This document shows, in pieces, positions 21,034 through 31,379 of a stretch of DNA of 64,000 nt. The stretch covers positions 10,821,396 to 10,885,395 of the forward strand of contig NC_133658.1 of NCBI RefSeq assembly GCF_037893015.1, given 5' to 3'. The stretch's first letter is position 1, and every line of letters begins with the position of its first letter. Both the position numbers and the translations under genes were made by a program. The notes below the pieces were generated by a model. That model searched no databases and was not told where the DNA came from. It saw only the letters and a program-made list of their open reading frames with translations. This DNA comes from Macrotis lagotis (Eukaryota; Chordata; Mammalia; Peramelemorphia; Peramelidae).

Positions 21034-21429
21034 GGGTCTATGTCCAGGGCATGTTTCAGCAATCATATGTAATGTAATGTATATGTGTGTGGTGAATATA
21101 TAAGTGAAATGAATCAAAGTGAATTTTGAAGAGAATAGAATGCTGGAGATGAGAGTCAAAACATAAGAAAAAAGAGAAAAAGATAAGACTACCTGCAGCA
21201 GAAACCAGCAGGTTAAGATTCGGATTGCAGTTTAAGTCCCAAGGTTGCCTTTTTCATACTTCAGAAGGAGATGTGCTCGACCTACTTCAAGCCAACAATG
21301 ACAAGAAGCTCAAGACAGAATCTGGGGCAGTTGTTCCTTCACAGAGAGGCAAAAACCTGAGCCAGAAATTCTCCTATCAGAAGAATACAATTTTCTGTAA
21401 ACCAGTTAAATATTCCGTTCCTTAAGAGG

Positions 21430-21775
21430 GAAGGCACGAACAGTTGGCAAGATAAAGAAAGACTTCCCATGGAAATATTGTAGGGCTTGAACTACATCTT
21501 GAAGGAAGAGAGGGATTATATAAGATGGAGGCAAGGGGGGGAATGCTAGACATGGCAGAGGACCAGTGGAGGTGGAGTGTTGTCGGGAGAGTGGCAATGA
21601 CATCAATTTGATTTGCAAGTTGAATCCGTGAAGGGAACTAATGTGCAATGAAACTGGAAAGGTATGTCTAGTCAGGTCTACAAAGGGCTTTATGTGATAG
21701 TCATTCACTTCACTAGCAGTTATTAAGTGTCTTCCACGTGCCAAACAATGAGGTTGAAGGCTGTCCTCGGGGATA
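21430..21775 (-). mobile_element. L2 LINE 3' region, antisense
   Basis: GAACTACATCTTGAAGGAAG, GGAATGCTAGACATGGCAGA, ACTGGAAAGGTATGTCTAGT, CAAAGGGCTTTATGTGATAG and AGTTATTAAGTGTCTTCCAC match the inverted L2 3' untranslated region, head to terminus. Confidence 0.75.
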
Positions 21776-21789
21776 GAGAGTCACTGCCT

Positions 21790-21965
21790 CTATGCCATTC
21801 CCGACAAGTGGTGATTTAGCTTCTGCTTGCTGACCTTCAATGGAGGAGAATCCACTGCCTCTCAAGGGAGCTCATTCCATTTTTAGACAGGCTAGAAGGA
21901 TAGGAGGCATTTCCTTATTGTAAAACTTAAATCTGTCCCTTTGCATCTTTCACAATCAGATTCAA
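21790..21965 (+). mobile_element. L3/CR1 LINE fragment, sense
   Basis: GACAAGTGGTGATTTAGCTT, CTGCTTGCTGACCTTCAATG, GGAGAATCCACTGCCTCTCA, GAGCTCATTCCATTTTTAGA and TTTCCTTATTGTAAAACTTA match CR1/L3 very clearly. Confidence 0.85.
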
Positions 21966-22065
21966 AATGATAATATATAATAAAATATATATTAGTTTAC
22001 CTTATTTTAAGGTATTTGGAATGATTCCATGGACCCTTTCTCTTATATAACTGTATCGACTCATG

Positions 22066-22090
22066 CTAATAATAATAATAATAATAATGA
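22066..22090. repeat. (AAT)n microsatellite
   Basis: Eight AAT units, then ATGACAATAGCAACCAC. Confidence 0.95.
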
Positions 22091-22129
22091 CAATAGCAAC
22101 CACAATCACAAAGCCCCAATCATAACAGT

Positions 22130-22995
22130 GATTCAGTTATCTTGTTCTTTACTCCTTCGGTTGCCTAGCAAACATCTCAAACTGAATGTCTCAAGACATC
22201 TTATACTCAATGTATTTAAATCCAAACTCCTCCTTTTCCTAACCTCCCCATTGAATTTGAGGGGACTACCCTCTTCCCATTTAAGATAACTAGGTGTTGC
22301 TCTAAATCCTTACTCTCCCCTCCATGATGATCAGTTGTTCTTTGGTTTCTGCCTCTGTTGAATCTTTCAATAGGCTTCTGTCTCTCCTTTGACATTGTCC
22401 ACAGTCAAGTGAAGTCTATGTCATCACCTCACACTTGAACTATTGTAATAGTATTCCAGTTTAGGTCTCCAAGCTTCTCCTTCACTCAGCTGTGAAAGTA
22501 ATCTTCCTAAAATTCAGGTCTGATTATGGTGGCCCTTTACCCAGTACACTTCTGTAGTTCCTTATTACCTACAGGATGAAATATAAAATGCTCCTTTGGG
22601 TTTTTAAAATGCTTCATAGCATAACCCCTTGCCACCTTTCCATCTCCTTACAATTTATACCCCTCCACATAGTCTGGGATATAGTAACATTGGCCTCTAG
22701 ACTCTGGATGTTTTCACTATCTCCCATGTAGAGAATGCTATCCCTCTGCATTTTCCAACTGACTTCCCTGGGTTTCTTCAAGGCTTCGCTAAAATCCCAG
22801 TAAGCCTTTCCCACTCTTCCTTAATCATAGTGCTTTCCCTCTGAGAATATCCCAATTAATTCTGTTTATATCTTGTTTATAGTCGTTTGCATGTTCTTCC
22901 CCTCATTAGACTGTGAACTACCTGAGAGAGCAGCTTATTTTTGTCTCTTTTTATTTCTAGTGTCTGACACACAGTAGGTGCTTAGCTTATTGACT
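22130..22995 (+). mobile_element. L2 LINE, sense, about 0.85 kb
   Basis: ACATCTCAAACTGAATGTCT, AATCCAAACTCCTCCTTTTC, GGTGTTGCTCTAAATCC, GCTGTGAAAGTAATCTTCC, CAAGGCTTCGCTAAAATCCC and ACACAGTAGGTGCTTAGCTT run continuously from the end of the reverse-transcriptase region to the L2 terminus. Frame broken throughout. Confidence 0.85.
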
Positions 22996-22999
22996 TGAT

Positions 23000-23295
23000 G
23001 AAATACTTTTCTCACAAGATCACACGGAGATAGGTAAGGTATTATTTTTTCCCATTTTATAGACAAGGTAATGACTTCTGAGATAGTAAGTGCCAGTCGT
23101 CAATTATTATTCATCTCCCTAGATTCTGAATCATAGCCTCAGTTTCCTTAACTGTAAAATGAGGTGAGGTTGACAGAATGATCTCAAAGACCCCGGCGCT
23201 CATTGCAAAGATCTGAAATAGCAGAGATTGATTTCCAAACCAGGACTTCTTGCCTTCAAGTCCAGGGCATTCTACTGAACCATATTGTGTCTCTC
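23000..23295 (-). mobile_element. MIR-type SINE fragments
   Basis: CCCATTTTATAGACAAGGTA (antisense), then CCTCAGTTTCCTTAACTGTA with AAAATGAGGTGAGGTTGACA (sense), then ATTTCCAAACCAGGACTTCT (antisense). At least two opposed MIR-type pieces appear overlapped or nested. Confidence 0.55.
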
Positions 23296-23728
23296 AGTTT
23301 CCACAGATTCTGGAAGCATGAATCTGAGGTGATATGGAGATACCCTGGAGGATGCTGCAACACCCCAAATGCATGTTTGGGAATAACCGGCTGTTTAAAA
23401 GAAAAGATTCTCTGCTGAATAAAATGAGCTCTCTCCGTATTCCCTTTCCACTCTTTCTGTGCAACCAACTCAAATTCCATTTCAAAGTTGCAAATGAGGG
23501 AGTACTTATAGGCAATAATCAGAAGGGAGAGAATAATTACATCTTTGTAAACTTGGAACACTTAAGTCCAGGCAGCCACTACTTAGGGGAATTAGGGTTG
23601 ATTTGCTTTCTTCTGAAGGGCGACATGAGCACCCAAAGGCCATCTATGCAATGGGAGAAATGGCAGTCCTATTAGACCATCTAGATTTACTCATCATAGA
23701 TATTCCATTATGAATTGTATTGTCTGGA
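23296..23728. other. No gene; unclassified sequence
   Basis: Overlapping frames of 71-113 codons on both strands show no domain and are probably chance. Confidence 0.3.
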
Positions 23729-23733
23729 CACAG

Positions 23734-24050
23734 ATAGCTAGGTGGTGCAGTGAATAGAGTGTTGACCTTGGACTCAGGAGGACCCAAGTTTGAATCTGGC
23801 TTTAAACACTTGACACTTACTAGCTGTGTGATCTTGGGCAAGTCACTTAACCTGACTGCCTTGCATCCAGGGCCATCTCCAGTTGTCCTGATTCCTATCT
23901 GGCAACTGGACTCAGATGACTCTGGAAGAGAAAGTGAAGTTGGTGATTTAGCACAGGTCCCCCTAATTCAAATCCAATTCATATACTTGCCATGGCATCA
24001 CCTCCCTGATGTTATGGTCTTCTTAAAAAATAAATGACAAAAACATTATC
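23734..24050 (+). mobile_element. RTE-tailed tRNA-like SINE, sense
   Basis: Head TAGCTAGGTGGTGCAGTGAA, core TAGCTGTGTGATCTTGGGCA and AGTCACTTAACCTGACTGCC, then an RTE-type tail (CCAGTTGTCCTGATTCCTAT, GCCATGGCATCACCTCCCTG, GATGTTATGGTCTTC). It ends in an A/T-rich tail with AAT units. Confidence 0.88.
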
Positions 24051-24055
24051 ATTTA

Positions 24056-24083
24056 TAATAATAATAATGATTATTATTATTGT
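24056..24083. repeat. (AAT)n then (ATT)n at the SINE tail
   Basis: AATAATAATAATGATTATTATTATT forms an imperfect palindrome directly after the RTE-tailed SINE, as expected where such tails expand into microsatellites. Confidence 0.9.
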
Positions 24084-24139
24084 CTGGGGGAAATCACACT
24101 TTAACCTCTGTTGGCCAGGACAATAAAATAAATATTTTT

Positions 24140-24490
24140 TCAAAATTCCTAGATCCATAGATCTGAGAATCACAAATTCATAGATTGTAAGAACTGAGAG
24201 GATCCATAGAAAAGAGATTGTGAGAGCTTGGAGGTCCATTAGAACATGAAACATGGAATGTCAAAATGGGGAGAGACCTTAGAAACACAGACTTTTTGGA
24301 AAAAGAAGTAACCTAAAATATGGAAAGCTGAACATCAACAAAAGAAAAAGTCTAACAGATTCATCTTTTCCAACTCTCTCATTTTACAAATCAAGAGACT
24401 GAGACCCAGAGAGACTCAATGACTTGCCTTGCCTTGGTTTGAATTCAAATTCTGACTCCAAATTCAGAGTGTCCATTCTTCATTAAACTG
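24140..24490 (-). mobile_element. MIR-type SINE, antisense, with repeated head units
   Basis: Several imperfect units of the 'catagatt-tgagagctggaaggacct' type occur at 24150-24290, followed by CTCTCATTTTACAAATCAAG, AGACTGAGACCCAGAGAGAC and GGTTTGAATTCAAATTCTGA from an inverted MIR. Confidence 0.65.
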
Positions 24491-24494
24491 TAGA

Positions 24495-25065
24495 GCAACT
24501 GTTTTTCTTGAAAGAACATTTAATGGACAAGAATGAGCTGAGCTATTATGGGAACTCTGGTGCTAATAAAACTCTTGAGCATCGGTCTGCTTACTGTTAC
24601 CAAATCACACAGAGTAAGTGTGGAAGACAGATCTGTAAGGGACTGCAGTGTGTGGGAGTATTGTAAACTTCATCACCTGGTGTCTTCAAGCACAAGAACC
24701 TTGTTTTACTGGTTGATTGTAGAGTGCCATGGGAGTAGACCAGGGACTGGAGAGGATGTTTAAGCACTTGTATTTGGTTTAATAAGTGGGGATCTAGGAG
24801 ATCTGGGAAAGCTTGGAAGACTTTCCATCCTTGTCTCCCACCCCTTCAATGCTCCTGGGTAAGGATAGGGTAGCCAGCAGGAACCTAACACATCCTGAGC
24901 AGCTAGTCTAACTGGAATATAACACAGACCCTTTAGAATTCACAGATATTTTTTGGGGGGGCCTAAAGTCATGTTCCTGCAGAAGCAATTGATGGTGTTG
25001 GGTAGGTCACACGTCTATATTTTGATTGAAGATCAAAGTCTGGCTAATATTCATTGACCAAAAGA
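24495..25065. other. No gene; unclassified sequence
   Basis: A 71-codon frame (24548-24763) has no recognisable domain. A G8 run lies at 24955-24962. Confidence 0.35.
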
Positions 25066-25075
25066 TTCATGTACT

Positions 25076-25219
25076 ATTTTTTTTTTTGCAAGGCAGTGAG
25101 GTTAAGTAACTTGCCCAAGGTCACACAGGTATTTATTAAGTGTCTGAGGCCAGATTTGAACTCAGCTCCTCCTAACTCCAGCATCGGTGCTCTATTCACT
25201 TCACCACCTAGCTGCCCCA
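25076..25219 (-). mobile_element. tRNA-derived marsupial SINE
   Basis: Antisense copy (TTTTTTTGCAAGGCAGTGAG to CACCACCTAGCTGCCC), flanked by TTCATGTACT and TTTATGTACT (25066-25075, 25220-25229; 9 of 10). Confidence 0.9.
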
Positions 25220-25247
25220 TTTATGTACTCTTAAAAATTCCAATTTA

Positions 25248-25396
25248 GAGACAACTAGGTGACTCAGTGGATAAAATACTGACCCTGGAGTCAGAAGGAC
25301 CTGAGTTAAAATGTGACCTCAGACACTTGATACTTACCAGATGTGTGACTTGTGTAAGCTACTTAATCCTATTGCCTTACAAAAATAAAAAAAAAT
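25248..25396 (+). mobile_element. tRNA-derived marsupial SINE, sense, older
   Basis: GACAACTAGGTGACTCAGTG, GAGTCAGAAGGACCTGAGTT, CAGATGTGTGACTTGTGTAA and CCTATTGCCTTACAAAAATA. Box A is altered to TGACTCAGTGG. Confidence 0.88.
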
Positions 25397-25554
25397 TTCT
25401 ATCTTTAATGATATGAATTTAACAATAACTAAATTGAAATCTTCTCTTATTTTCTCACCAGATTCAGTATTAGGTTAGAGGGAGTTTGTAACTGCTAACA
25501 TTAACCAGCTATAATATGGATTTTTACTGGAATTTTAATAAAGTGTGATTTTTA

Positions 25555-25680
25555 CATTGGTTCTGGAGTCAGGAGTACCTGAGTTCAAATCTGGCCTCAG
25601 ACACTTAATAATTACCTAGCTGTGTGGCTTTGGGCAAGCCACTTAACCCCATTGCCTTGCAAAAATCTTTTTTAAAAAAA
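25555..25680 (+). mobile_element. 5'-truncated tRNA-derived marsupial SINE, sense
   Basis: Lacks the first 25-30 bases and starts near CTGGAGTCAGGAGTACCTG. Target duplication GTGATTTTTA at 25545-25554 and 25683-25692 (10 of 10) shows it inserted already truncated. Confidence 0.9.
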
Positions 25681-25914
25681 GAGTGATTTTTAGAGTCTGA
25701 GATAGATAGTGAAATTCTGAATTTCAGTATTTTTCTTTTAAAATCAGATCTGCTTCTTAGAGAAGTTATAACTTAAGCACATCTCATAAATTATGAAAAG
25801 ACCAGTCAAGTAAGAGAACAAAGGCTTCATTTCATCATTCAAATTGCAAGAGGGCCATGCATAGAGATGGCCTCAATACATGCTTGTGGGGGCAGGGAGG
25901 AAGAGGGACTAATT

Positions 25915-26070
25915 GGAAATGACCTTTGATTTAAAGTTGAAGCCCTGGGGTGAAATCGAGCTCTTCCATTTCTTAGCTGTGGGACTTTAGGCAAATCCCT
26001 CTCTCTTTCAAGTTCTGATTTCTTAAGCTGAACAATCAAAATATTATCCTGGAAGTTTTCTTTGAACTGT
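25915..26070 (+). mobile_element. MIR SINE, sense
   Basis: GAAATCGAGCTCTTCCATTT, CTTAGCTGTGGGACTTTAGG, CAAATCCCTCTCTCTTTCAA and CTGATTTCTTAAGCTGAAC match MIR. Confidence 0.65.
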
Positions 26071-26269
26071 AACAATAGGTGAGTTGAGTTAGGATGTAGG
26101 GCTGCATCTGGTCATTCTCACAGAGAGATCTCAGTGTCATTAGATATGTAGGCTTAGGTTGAGTCTCTATAACAATTTCCTCATCACCCAGATCTCTTCT
26201 TTTGGATTGGAGGGGTCAGATCTCTGGACCATCAGGATGCAATTATGAACCGTATGGACAACTTCTGTA

Positions 26270-26440
26270 TTATTTCTTGGGTCTCCCACCTTCTCTCCAT
26301 TCTAATAGCCATCCCTCTAGTTCAGACCTGCTTCCTTCATCCTTTCCTTCCAATTTGTCCCCAACATGATTGTCAACTAGGTCTTGTTAAAGCACAAGTC
26401 TTTCCATGTCACTTCTTACTTCCCCTCCAGAAGCGTTGAT
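26270..26440 (+). mobile_element. L2 LINE fragment, sense
   Basis: TATTTCTTGGGTCTCCCACC, AGTTCAGACCTGCTTCCTTC and GTTAAAGCACAAGTCTTTCC match the L2 3' region before the 'lead-in' of the next SINE. Confidence 0.55.
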
Positions 26441-26457
26441 GACGCCCTTTTACTTTT

Positions 26458-26601
26458 TTTTTTTTTTAGGTTTTTTTCCTTTTGCAAGGCTTGCCCAAGG
26501 CCACACAGCTAGGGAATTATAAGTGTCTGAGGTCGGATTTGAACTCAGGTACCTGACTCCAGGGCCAGTGCTCTATCCACTGAGCCAGCCAGCTGCCCCC
26601 T
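26458..26601 (-). mobile_element. tRNA-derived marsupial SINE with internal deletion
   Basis: Antisense copy lacking GGCAATGGGGTTAAGT (reads TTTTGCAAGGCTTGCCCAAG). Target duplication CCCTTTTACTTTT is identical at 26445-26457 and 26602-26614. Confidence 0.93.
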
Positions 26602-26629
26602 CCCTTTTACTTTTAAGATAGACTGTAAG

Positions 26630-26788
26630 TTTTTTTTTTTTTTTAGTTTTTTTGCAAGGCAAAGGGGTTAAGTGGCTTGACCAAGGCCACACAGCTAGGT
26701 CATTTTTAAGTGTCTGAAGCCGGATTTGAACTCAGGTCCTCCTGACTCCAGGGCTGGTGCTCTATCCACTGCACCACCTAGCTACCCC
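26630..26788 (-). mobile_element. tRNA-derived marsupial SINE, second of a close pair
   Basis: Antisense full-length copy (GGCAAAGGGGTTAAGTGGC to GCACCACCTAGCTACCCC), starting only 28 bp after the previous copy and in the same orientation. No convincing target duplication of its own. Confidence 0.92.
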
Positions 26789-26809
26789 CTCTACCATTTC
26801 TTCTTGATG

Positions 26810-27435
26810 ATGCTGATTACATTCTTCTTTTGGATACTTTTCTCTCTCAGGTTTTATAATATTAATCTTTCTTGGGTACCACTCCCACCTGTCTGACCAT
26901 TCCCCTTTTTCTTTTACTAGATCTTCTTCCAGGTTACATCAGTTAACTCTGGGTCCCCTGGGTCTGTCCTGAACCCTCTTTTCTTCTTTAGTACTTGGAT
27001 TATCTCATCAGTTGGACTGAATTAATTTCTCTATGCAGGTGACTTCCAGATCTACTTGTCTGACCCTAACCTCTCTTCAAAATTCTAGTCTTGCATCTCC
27101 AGTTACCTATTACACATTTATCTTTTCCTCCAAATTCTCCTTGCTTCTTAATTTCCTTTTTATTATTGTCTATTATTGCCTAAGCTTTAGCCTTAACTCT
27201 TTGCTCTATCTCATCTCTATAAATAATTGGCTGTCTTATTTCTACCCTTGTAACCACTCTTGTATATCTCTTTCTCTCCTCTGCCAACACCATAGCCTTA
27301 GCACAAGCTGTCATCACTTGCTGGAGAGTCTCTCTGTCAACAATTTCTTCCCACTCAGATCTACTCTTTATAGGAAGCCATCTTCTTAAATAGTAGCTCT
27401 GTCATGCCATTCCCCTACTTAATAGTGGCTCCCTC
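26810..27435 (+). mobile_element. L2 LINE, sense, with reverse-transcriptase remnant
   Basis: GATCTTCTTCCAGGTTACAT, GGTCTGTCCTGAACCCTC, then CTCTATGCAGGTGACTTCCA and GATCTACTTGTCTGACCC. The palm motif reads LYAGDFQIYLSDPN, so YADD has become YAGD. L2 3' sequence with GTTACCTATTACACATTTAT and GTCATGCCATTCCCCTAC follows. Confidence 0.75.
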
Positions 27436-27439
27436 TATC

Positions 27440-28375
27440 TATCTTTTTATTTTATTAAAAAAGTTCTTTTCTGCATTAAGATTAAGTCCTGTGATTTGGG
27501 GTGTTTTATTTTTAAAACGATTATTTGATTGTTTCCTCGATGTTGAACCGTCATTGGATCCCTGGTATAAACTTTCCTTGTTTTTTTGGATAAATTTCTT
27601 TATTTGATTTGACAGGATTTTATTCAAAATTTCTGAGTCAATATTCATTAATGTTGCTGGTCCATAGTTTTTGCACTGTGTTTTATCTTTCCTTGGTTTA
27701 GGCAGGTCATAGGACTATATTTGTCTCATAAAAGGATTCTGGTGAAACATTTTCTCAATTTCTGAGAATATTTTTTGAGAATATTTTGAGACTAATTTGT
27801 AAGTATGGATATTAACTGTTCTTTAAAACCTTGACAGAATTTGACAGATAAATGTAATTCCTTTTCCAAGATTGGCTTATTTAAGATTTCTTTCTGATCT
27901 TCTAAGAGTTTGAAAGCACTCTTCTATTTCTTTTGTATTGTATAGTTTTGTTAACCTATAACTATTTATAATATGTTCTGAATAAAAAAAGTTCTGATTT
28001 TGTTGTGATTTCACATCACTCACTTGCTGGTTTCTTGATTTAGTTTCTTTCCTCTACTTTTTAATCAGATTGTATAAAGAGTTAGTAATTTTGTCTTTTC
28101 AAAGAGCTCATTTTTAGTTGTATGCATAATTTCTAGAGTTTTGTGTTTTATTTTATATCCATATTTTATTTTTAAAATCTCTTTTGTGTTTATTTTAAAC
28201 TTATTTATTGGATTTCTATTTTTTAAAAAAAGAATAGATTAAGTTTATTAATCCTTTCTTTTGCTATTTTGTTATTGTTTCTTTGTAGGGAAATTAACTT
28301 TCCCCTAAGGATTACTTTAAGCAACTTTCTAGAAATTTGGAATGTTGTTTCATTCTTAGCCCAGTAATTCCCCCT
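27440..28375 (-). mobile_element. L1 LINE ORF2 fragment, antisense
   Basis: The + strand shows the inverted L1 reverse-transcriptase region: GATGTTGAACCGTCATTGGA, TCCCTGGTATAAAC, AATATTCATTAATGTTGCTG, GTCCATAGTTTTTGC, TTCTAAGAGTTTGAAAGCAC and AATTTTGTCTTTTCAAAGAG. No long frame survives. It lies directly against the sense L2 on its left. Confidence 0.75.
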
Positions 28376-28412
28376 TCAGGGATCAGGTATACTCAAGGGT
28401 GAGTGGTCTTTT

Positions 28413-28567
28413 TTTTTAAAGGTTTTTGCAAGGCAATGGGGTTAAGTGGCTTGCCCAAGGCCACACAGCTAGGTAACTATTAAGTGTCTGAGGCCGGATT
28501 TGAACCCAGGTACTCCTGACTCTGGGGCCGATACTCTATCCACTGCACCACCTAGCCATCCCCTGAA
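28413..28567 (-). mobile_element. tRNA-derived marsupial SINE, intact duplication
   Basis: Antisense full-length copy with flanking TGAGTGGTCTTTT identical at 28400-28412 and 28568-28580 (13 of 13). The 163-codon frame from 28500 is a read-through of SINE plus L2, not a gene. Confidence 0.95.
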
Positions 28568-28784
28568 TGAGTGGTCTTTTCAAGTACCAGATTCCCAGAC
28601 CATACCCAGGGCAAGGTCCCCTCCTCTCACAGAACATCTCTCTTCCTCCATAGGAGCATTCATTAGTGGAACTTTCATTGAGGCAGAGCTGCCCTCCTTT
28701 CTTCCTCTTACTCACCCATTCACCTGCAGGCTCTTCTCTTCCTGTGACCTCAGAGCTCACCTTTGCAAAACTGCTAGTCCTCAA

Positions 28785-28975
28785 TTTAATCCATACATTC
28801 TCTTTATGCTCCCTTTCCTTCTTTCATGCACATTTTGTAATGTAGTCACACAAAACACACTGATTCCCTTAAACCCCTGTGGCTCCCTAGTCCCTTCAGA
28901 ATCAAATACCATTATCAAATTTCAAATATCATTTAGTTTACATTTAGAGCTTTTCAAAGGCTGCCATTTTCCCCC
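28785..28975 (+). mobile_element. L2 LINE fragment, sense
   Basis: GATTCCCTTAAACCCCTGTG, GCTCCCTAGTCCCTTCAGAA and TCAAATACCATTATC match L2. Confidence 0.6.
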
Positions 28976-29555
28976 CTTTTCAGTTATATAGGTTGACTTG
29001 CTGATCCTTAATGAATAACATCATAAGGATCGGGATCGATATTTATTGACTGATGATTAATTGGGGGGAAACTTGACCTTGTGACTATTAAAGGAACTGT
29101 TCACCTAAAGAATAGTTTTGGACTCTTTCTCTAGGAGTTAAATGTTATAGAAAGACTGGACATAGGGATCTTGCTTTTGTAGCAACTCTCTATTGGACTT
29201 AAGATAAGAGAGGAGCTTCTTTGTTTTCCATTTGAAGCCCTGAATCATGTTGTGGTCTTCATGGACTGTTTTCACATCTCCACCCTCACTCACTCTGTAG
29301 TCTAGTCAAAGTGACCCCGAAGAGCTAATACTATCTAAAGAGAGATGAGCTTGGCTCTGCAGCAGAATCTCATCCTCATGCTGAAAAGCTTCCGAAAATC
29401 TCTGCCCTTCTTAGAAATTTAGAATCTGCATTTGAAAATTGGGAATGCCAATGCTTGTGCTATCCACCACCTTTCAGGCTTTCTTTGAGGCACATTCTTA
29501 AATTCCTAAAGAGAGGTGAGTTATTCTTATAATTCTAGCTTGCATCATAAACATC
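28976..29555. other. No gene; unclassified sequence
   Basis: No repeat or coding signal recognised. Confidence 0.35.
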
Positions 29556-29702
29556 AGTGTACTTGGCAGCATAGCAGAATACAGGGTACAAGGAGACATT
29601 TGGAATCAGATAACCTGGGTTCCTGCTTTAGCTCTGCTGGAAATATATATTCATAGATAGAGATGAACAAACATAAAAGCATGCATCCAATGCAAGTATA
29701 TA

Positions 29703-29840
29703 TGTGTGTGTGTGTGTGTAGATGCCTGTATACACATATATGTAGAGTGGTAGTGGTAGTGGTAGTGTGGTAGTCCTGTAGTTGGAAAGTCCTAGGTGGC
29801 TATCCTGTCTCAGTTACTTACTTACTTACTTACTAGCTAC
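29703..29840. repeat. Cluster of short tandem repeats
   Basis: (TG)n at 29704-29719, a GGTAGT-type array at 29747-29772, and (TTAC)n at about 29813-29834. Confidence 0.9.
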
Positions 29841-29867
29841 ATGACCTTGGGTAAGTCACTTTACCTT

Positions 29868-30190
29868 TGATAATGATAATGTTTGTCCTTCATTCTCCAA
29901 GAAGACCCTGACATCAGGGAGGGGATGCCATGATAAACACAGGAAATGGATTTGAGTGAGGGGATATTGTGCTAAGTTCCCAGCCTCATTTTCTCCTCCA
30001 GAGCCATCTGGGTCCAGTGGCCAGATATGGATCAGGATGACTAGAGATGCCCTGGATGTGAGGCAATCAGGGTTAAGTGACTTGTACAAGGTCACACAGC
30101 TAGTACGTGTCAAGTATTTGAAGTCAGAATTGACCCCATCCTTCTGACTCCAAGCCCAGAGCTCTACCCACTGCACCACCCTAACTGCCC
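29868..30190 (-). mobile_element. RTE-tailed tRNA-like SINE, antisense
   Basis: Starts with the inverted tail (TTTGTCCTTCATTCTCCAAG, AAGACCCTGACATCAGG, GGGGATGCCATGATAAACAC) and ends with inverted box B and A (TGACCCCATCCTTCTGACTC, CACTGCACCACCCTAACTGC). Confidence 0.88.
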
Positions 30191-30669
30191 AACTTGTCCT
30201 TTAGACCTCAGTTAAAAAGAGTAGGTTGGACTACTTGGCCTCGGAGTTGGCCTCTATGATCCCATTTAAAAATTAGTTATGGAATAAGACAAACATTTAC
30301 ATAACAGTATAATTAAAAAAAGATGTTTTTCAAATGAAACTACAAATCTACTATGCACAGCTTGATGTTTAAAAAAATACACAATGCAGTAATCATGCGA
30401 ATTTGCCTTTTCATTCCCTCCCCAGCCCCAGAGGTTCCATTATTTTTGATCAATAGACTTACTTTTTTTCAGACCTCCTTTAGCTTATTGCTCTGGCAAA
30501 AAGACTCCCAACCTGAGGACAGTACATCACTAGAGGCCCCTGAAGGTCTTGAAGGTACCTTGAGATCCAAAGATGAACATAACAAATGAGTAATTGTACA
30601 CATACAAGTGGGCAGATTGATGTGGGAGACTTTGGATACTGAAGCCCACTCTGTTGACTCACCATTCGT

Positions 30670-30837
30670 CTGTGACTCATAGGATTCCAGCTCTAGGACC
30701 AGAAGAGACCTTTGAGGTTTTCTAGTACAACCTTCCCATTTAATGGATGAGGATTTCACCACAATTGACTTCTCTGCATCCTGTGACTTGCCTGAAATCA
30801 CATAGCTAGAAACTATCCAAGGTGGTAAAGTAGTATT
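30670..30837 (-). mobile_element. MIR-type SINE, antisense
   Basis: CATAGGATTCCAGCTCTAGG, TTCCCATTTAATGGATGAGG and CCTGAAATCACATAGCTAGA match the inverted MIR order. Confidence 0.65.
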
Positions 30838-30854
30838 TGAACATATGTTTTCTT

Positions 30855-31008
30855 TATTAGGTTTTTTTTTAGGCTAAGGCAATGGGGTTAAGTGACTTGC
30901 CCAAGGTCACACAGTTAGGTAATTATTAAGTGTCTGAGACCATATTTGAACTCAGGTTCTCCTGACTCCAGGGTTGGTGCTTGATCCACTGTGACACCTA
31001 GCTGCCCC
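30855..31008 (-). mobile_element. tRNA-derived marsupial SINE
   Basis: Antisense full-length copy. Flanks TGAACATATGTTTTCTT (30838-30854) and TGAACATATGCTTTCTT (31009-31025), 16 of 17 identical, the longest duplication noted. Confidence 0.95.
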
Positions 31009-31059
31009 TGAACATATGCTTTCTTGATAAAGACTATACATGTATTTTAAACATATTTA

Positions 31060-31190
31060 CATGTATGTATGTGAATATTTATGTATCTCTATATAGTCAT
31101 ATATAATATATATATTTATATATTCATTTATAATACATGTACAAATACATATATTTATTTATACATAGAGATACACAGAAACTTGTATAT
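31060..31190. repeat. AT-rich (TATA) low-complexity tract
   Basis: Mixed TATATAT, ATGTATGT and ATACATAT units. No transposon signature. Confidence 0.8.
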
Positions 31191-31379
31191 GAGTTGTATC
31201 TGAGTTATTTTGAGGTCGAAAGGAAATAATATTTGTAAAATACTTAGCATTATGTTTCACCTGAATGAGCTACTATGTGAATATGAACTCTTCTCCATAT
31301 CTATACCATTTTCAAACGTATAGAAGTTTTGTTATGTTGAATAATATCACTCTAATTCATTTTAATGTCCTTGAATTCT

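Larger units (their letters stand above)
29560..30265 (+). mobile_element. MIR-type SINE, sense, split by an RTE-tailed SINE
   Basis: Left part AGCATAGCAGAATACAGG and GGTTCCTGCTTTAGCTCTGC; a second head with TGACCTTGGGTAAGTCACTT ends at 29868. After the insertion, CCTCAGTTAAAAAGAGTAGG, TTGGACTACTTGGCCTC and GGCCTCTATGATCCC complete a MIR tail. Confidence 0.65.

Noticed and set aside
23203..23675. Overlapping 71-113 codon frames on both strands
   Set aside because: Mutual overlap on both strands and lack of domains indicate chance frames.
28500..28991. 163-codon + strand frame
   Set aside because: Starts inside a SINE (inverted box B region) and runs into L2. No domain or splice context.
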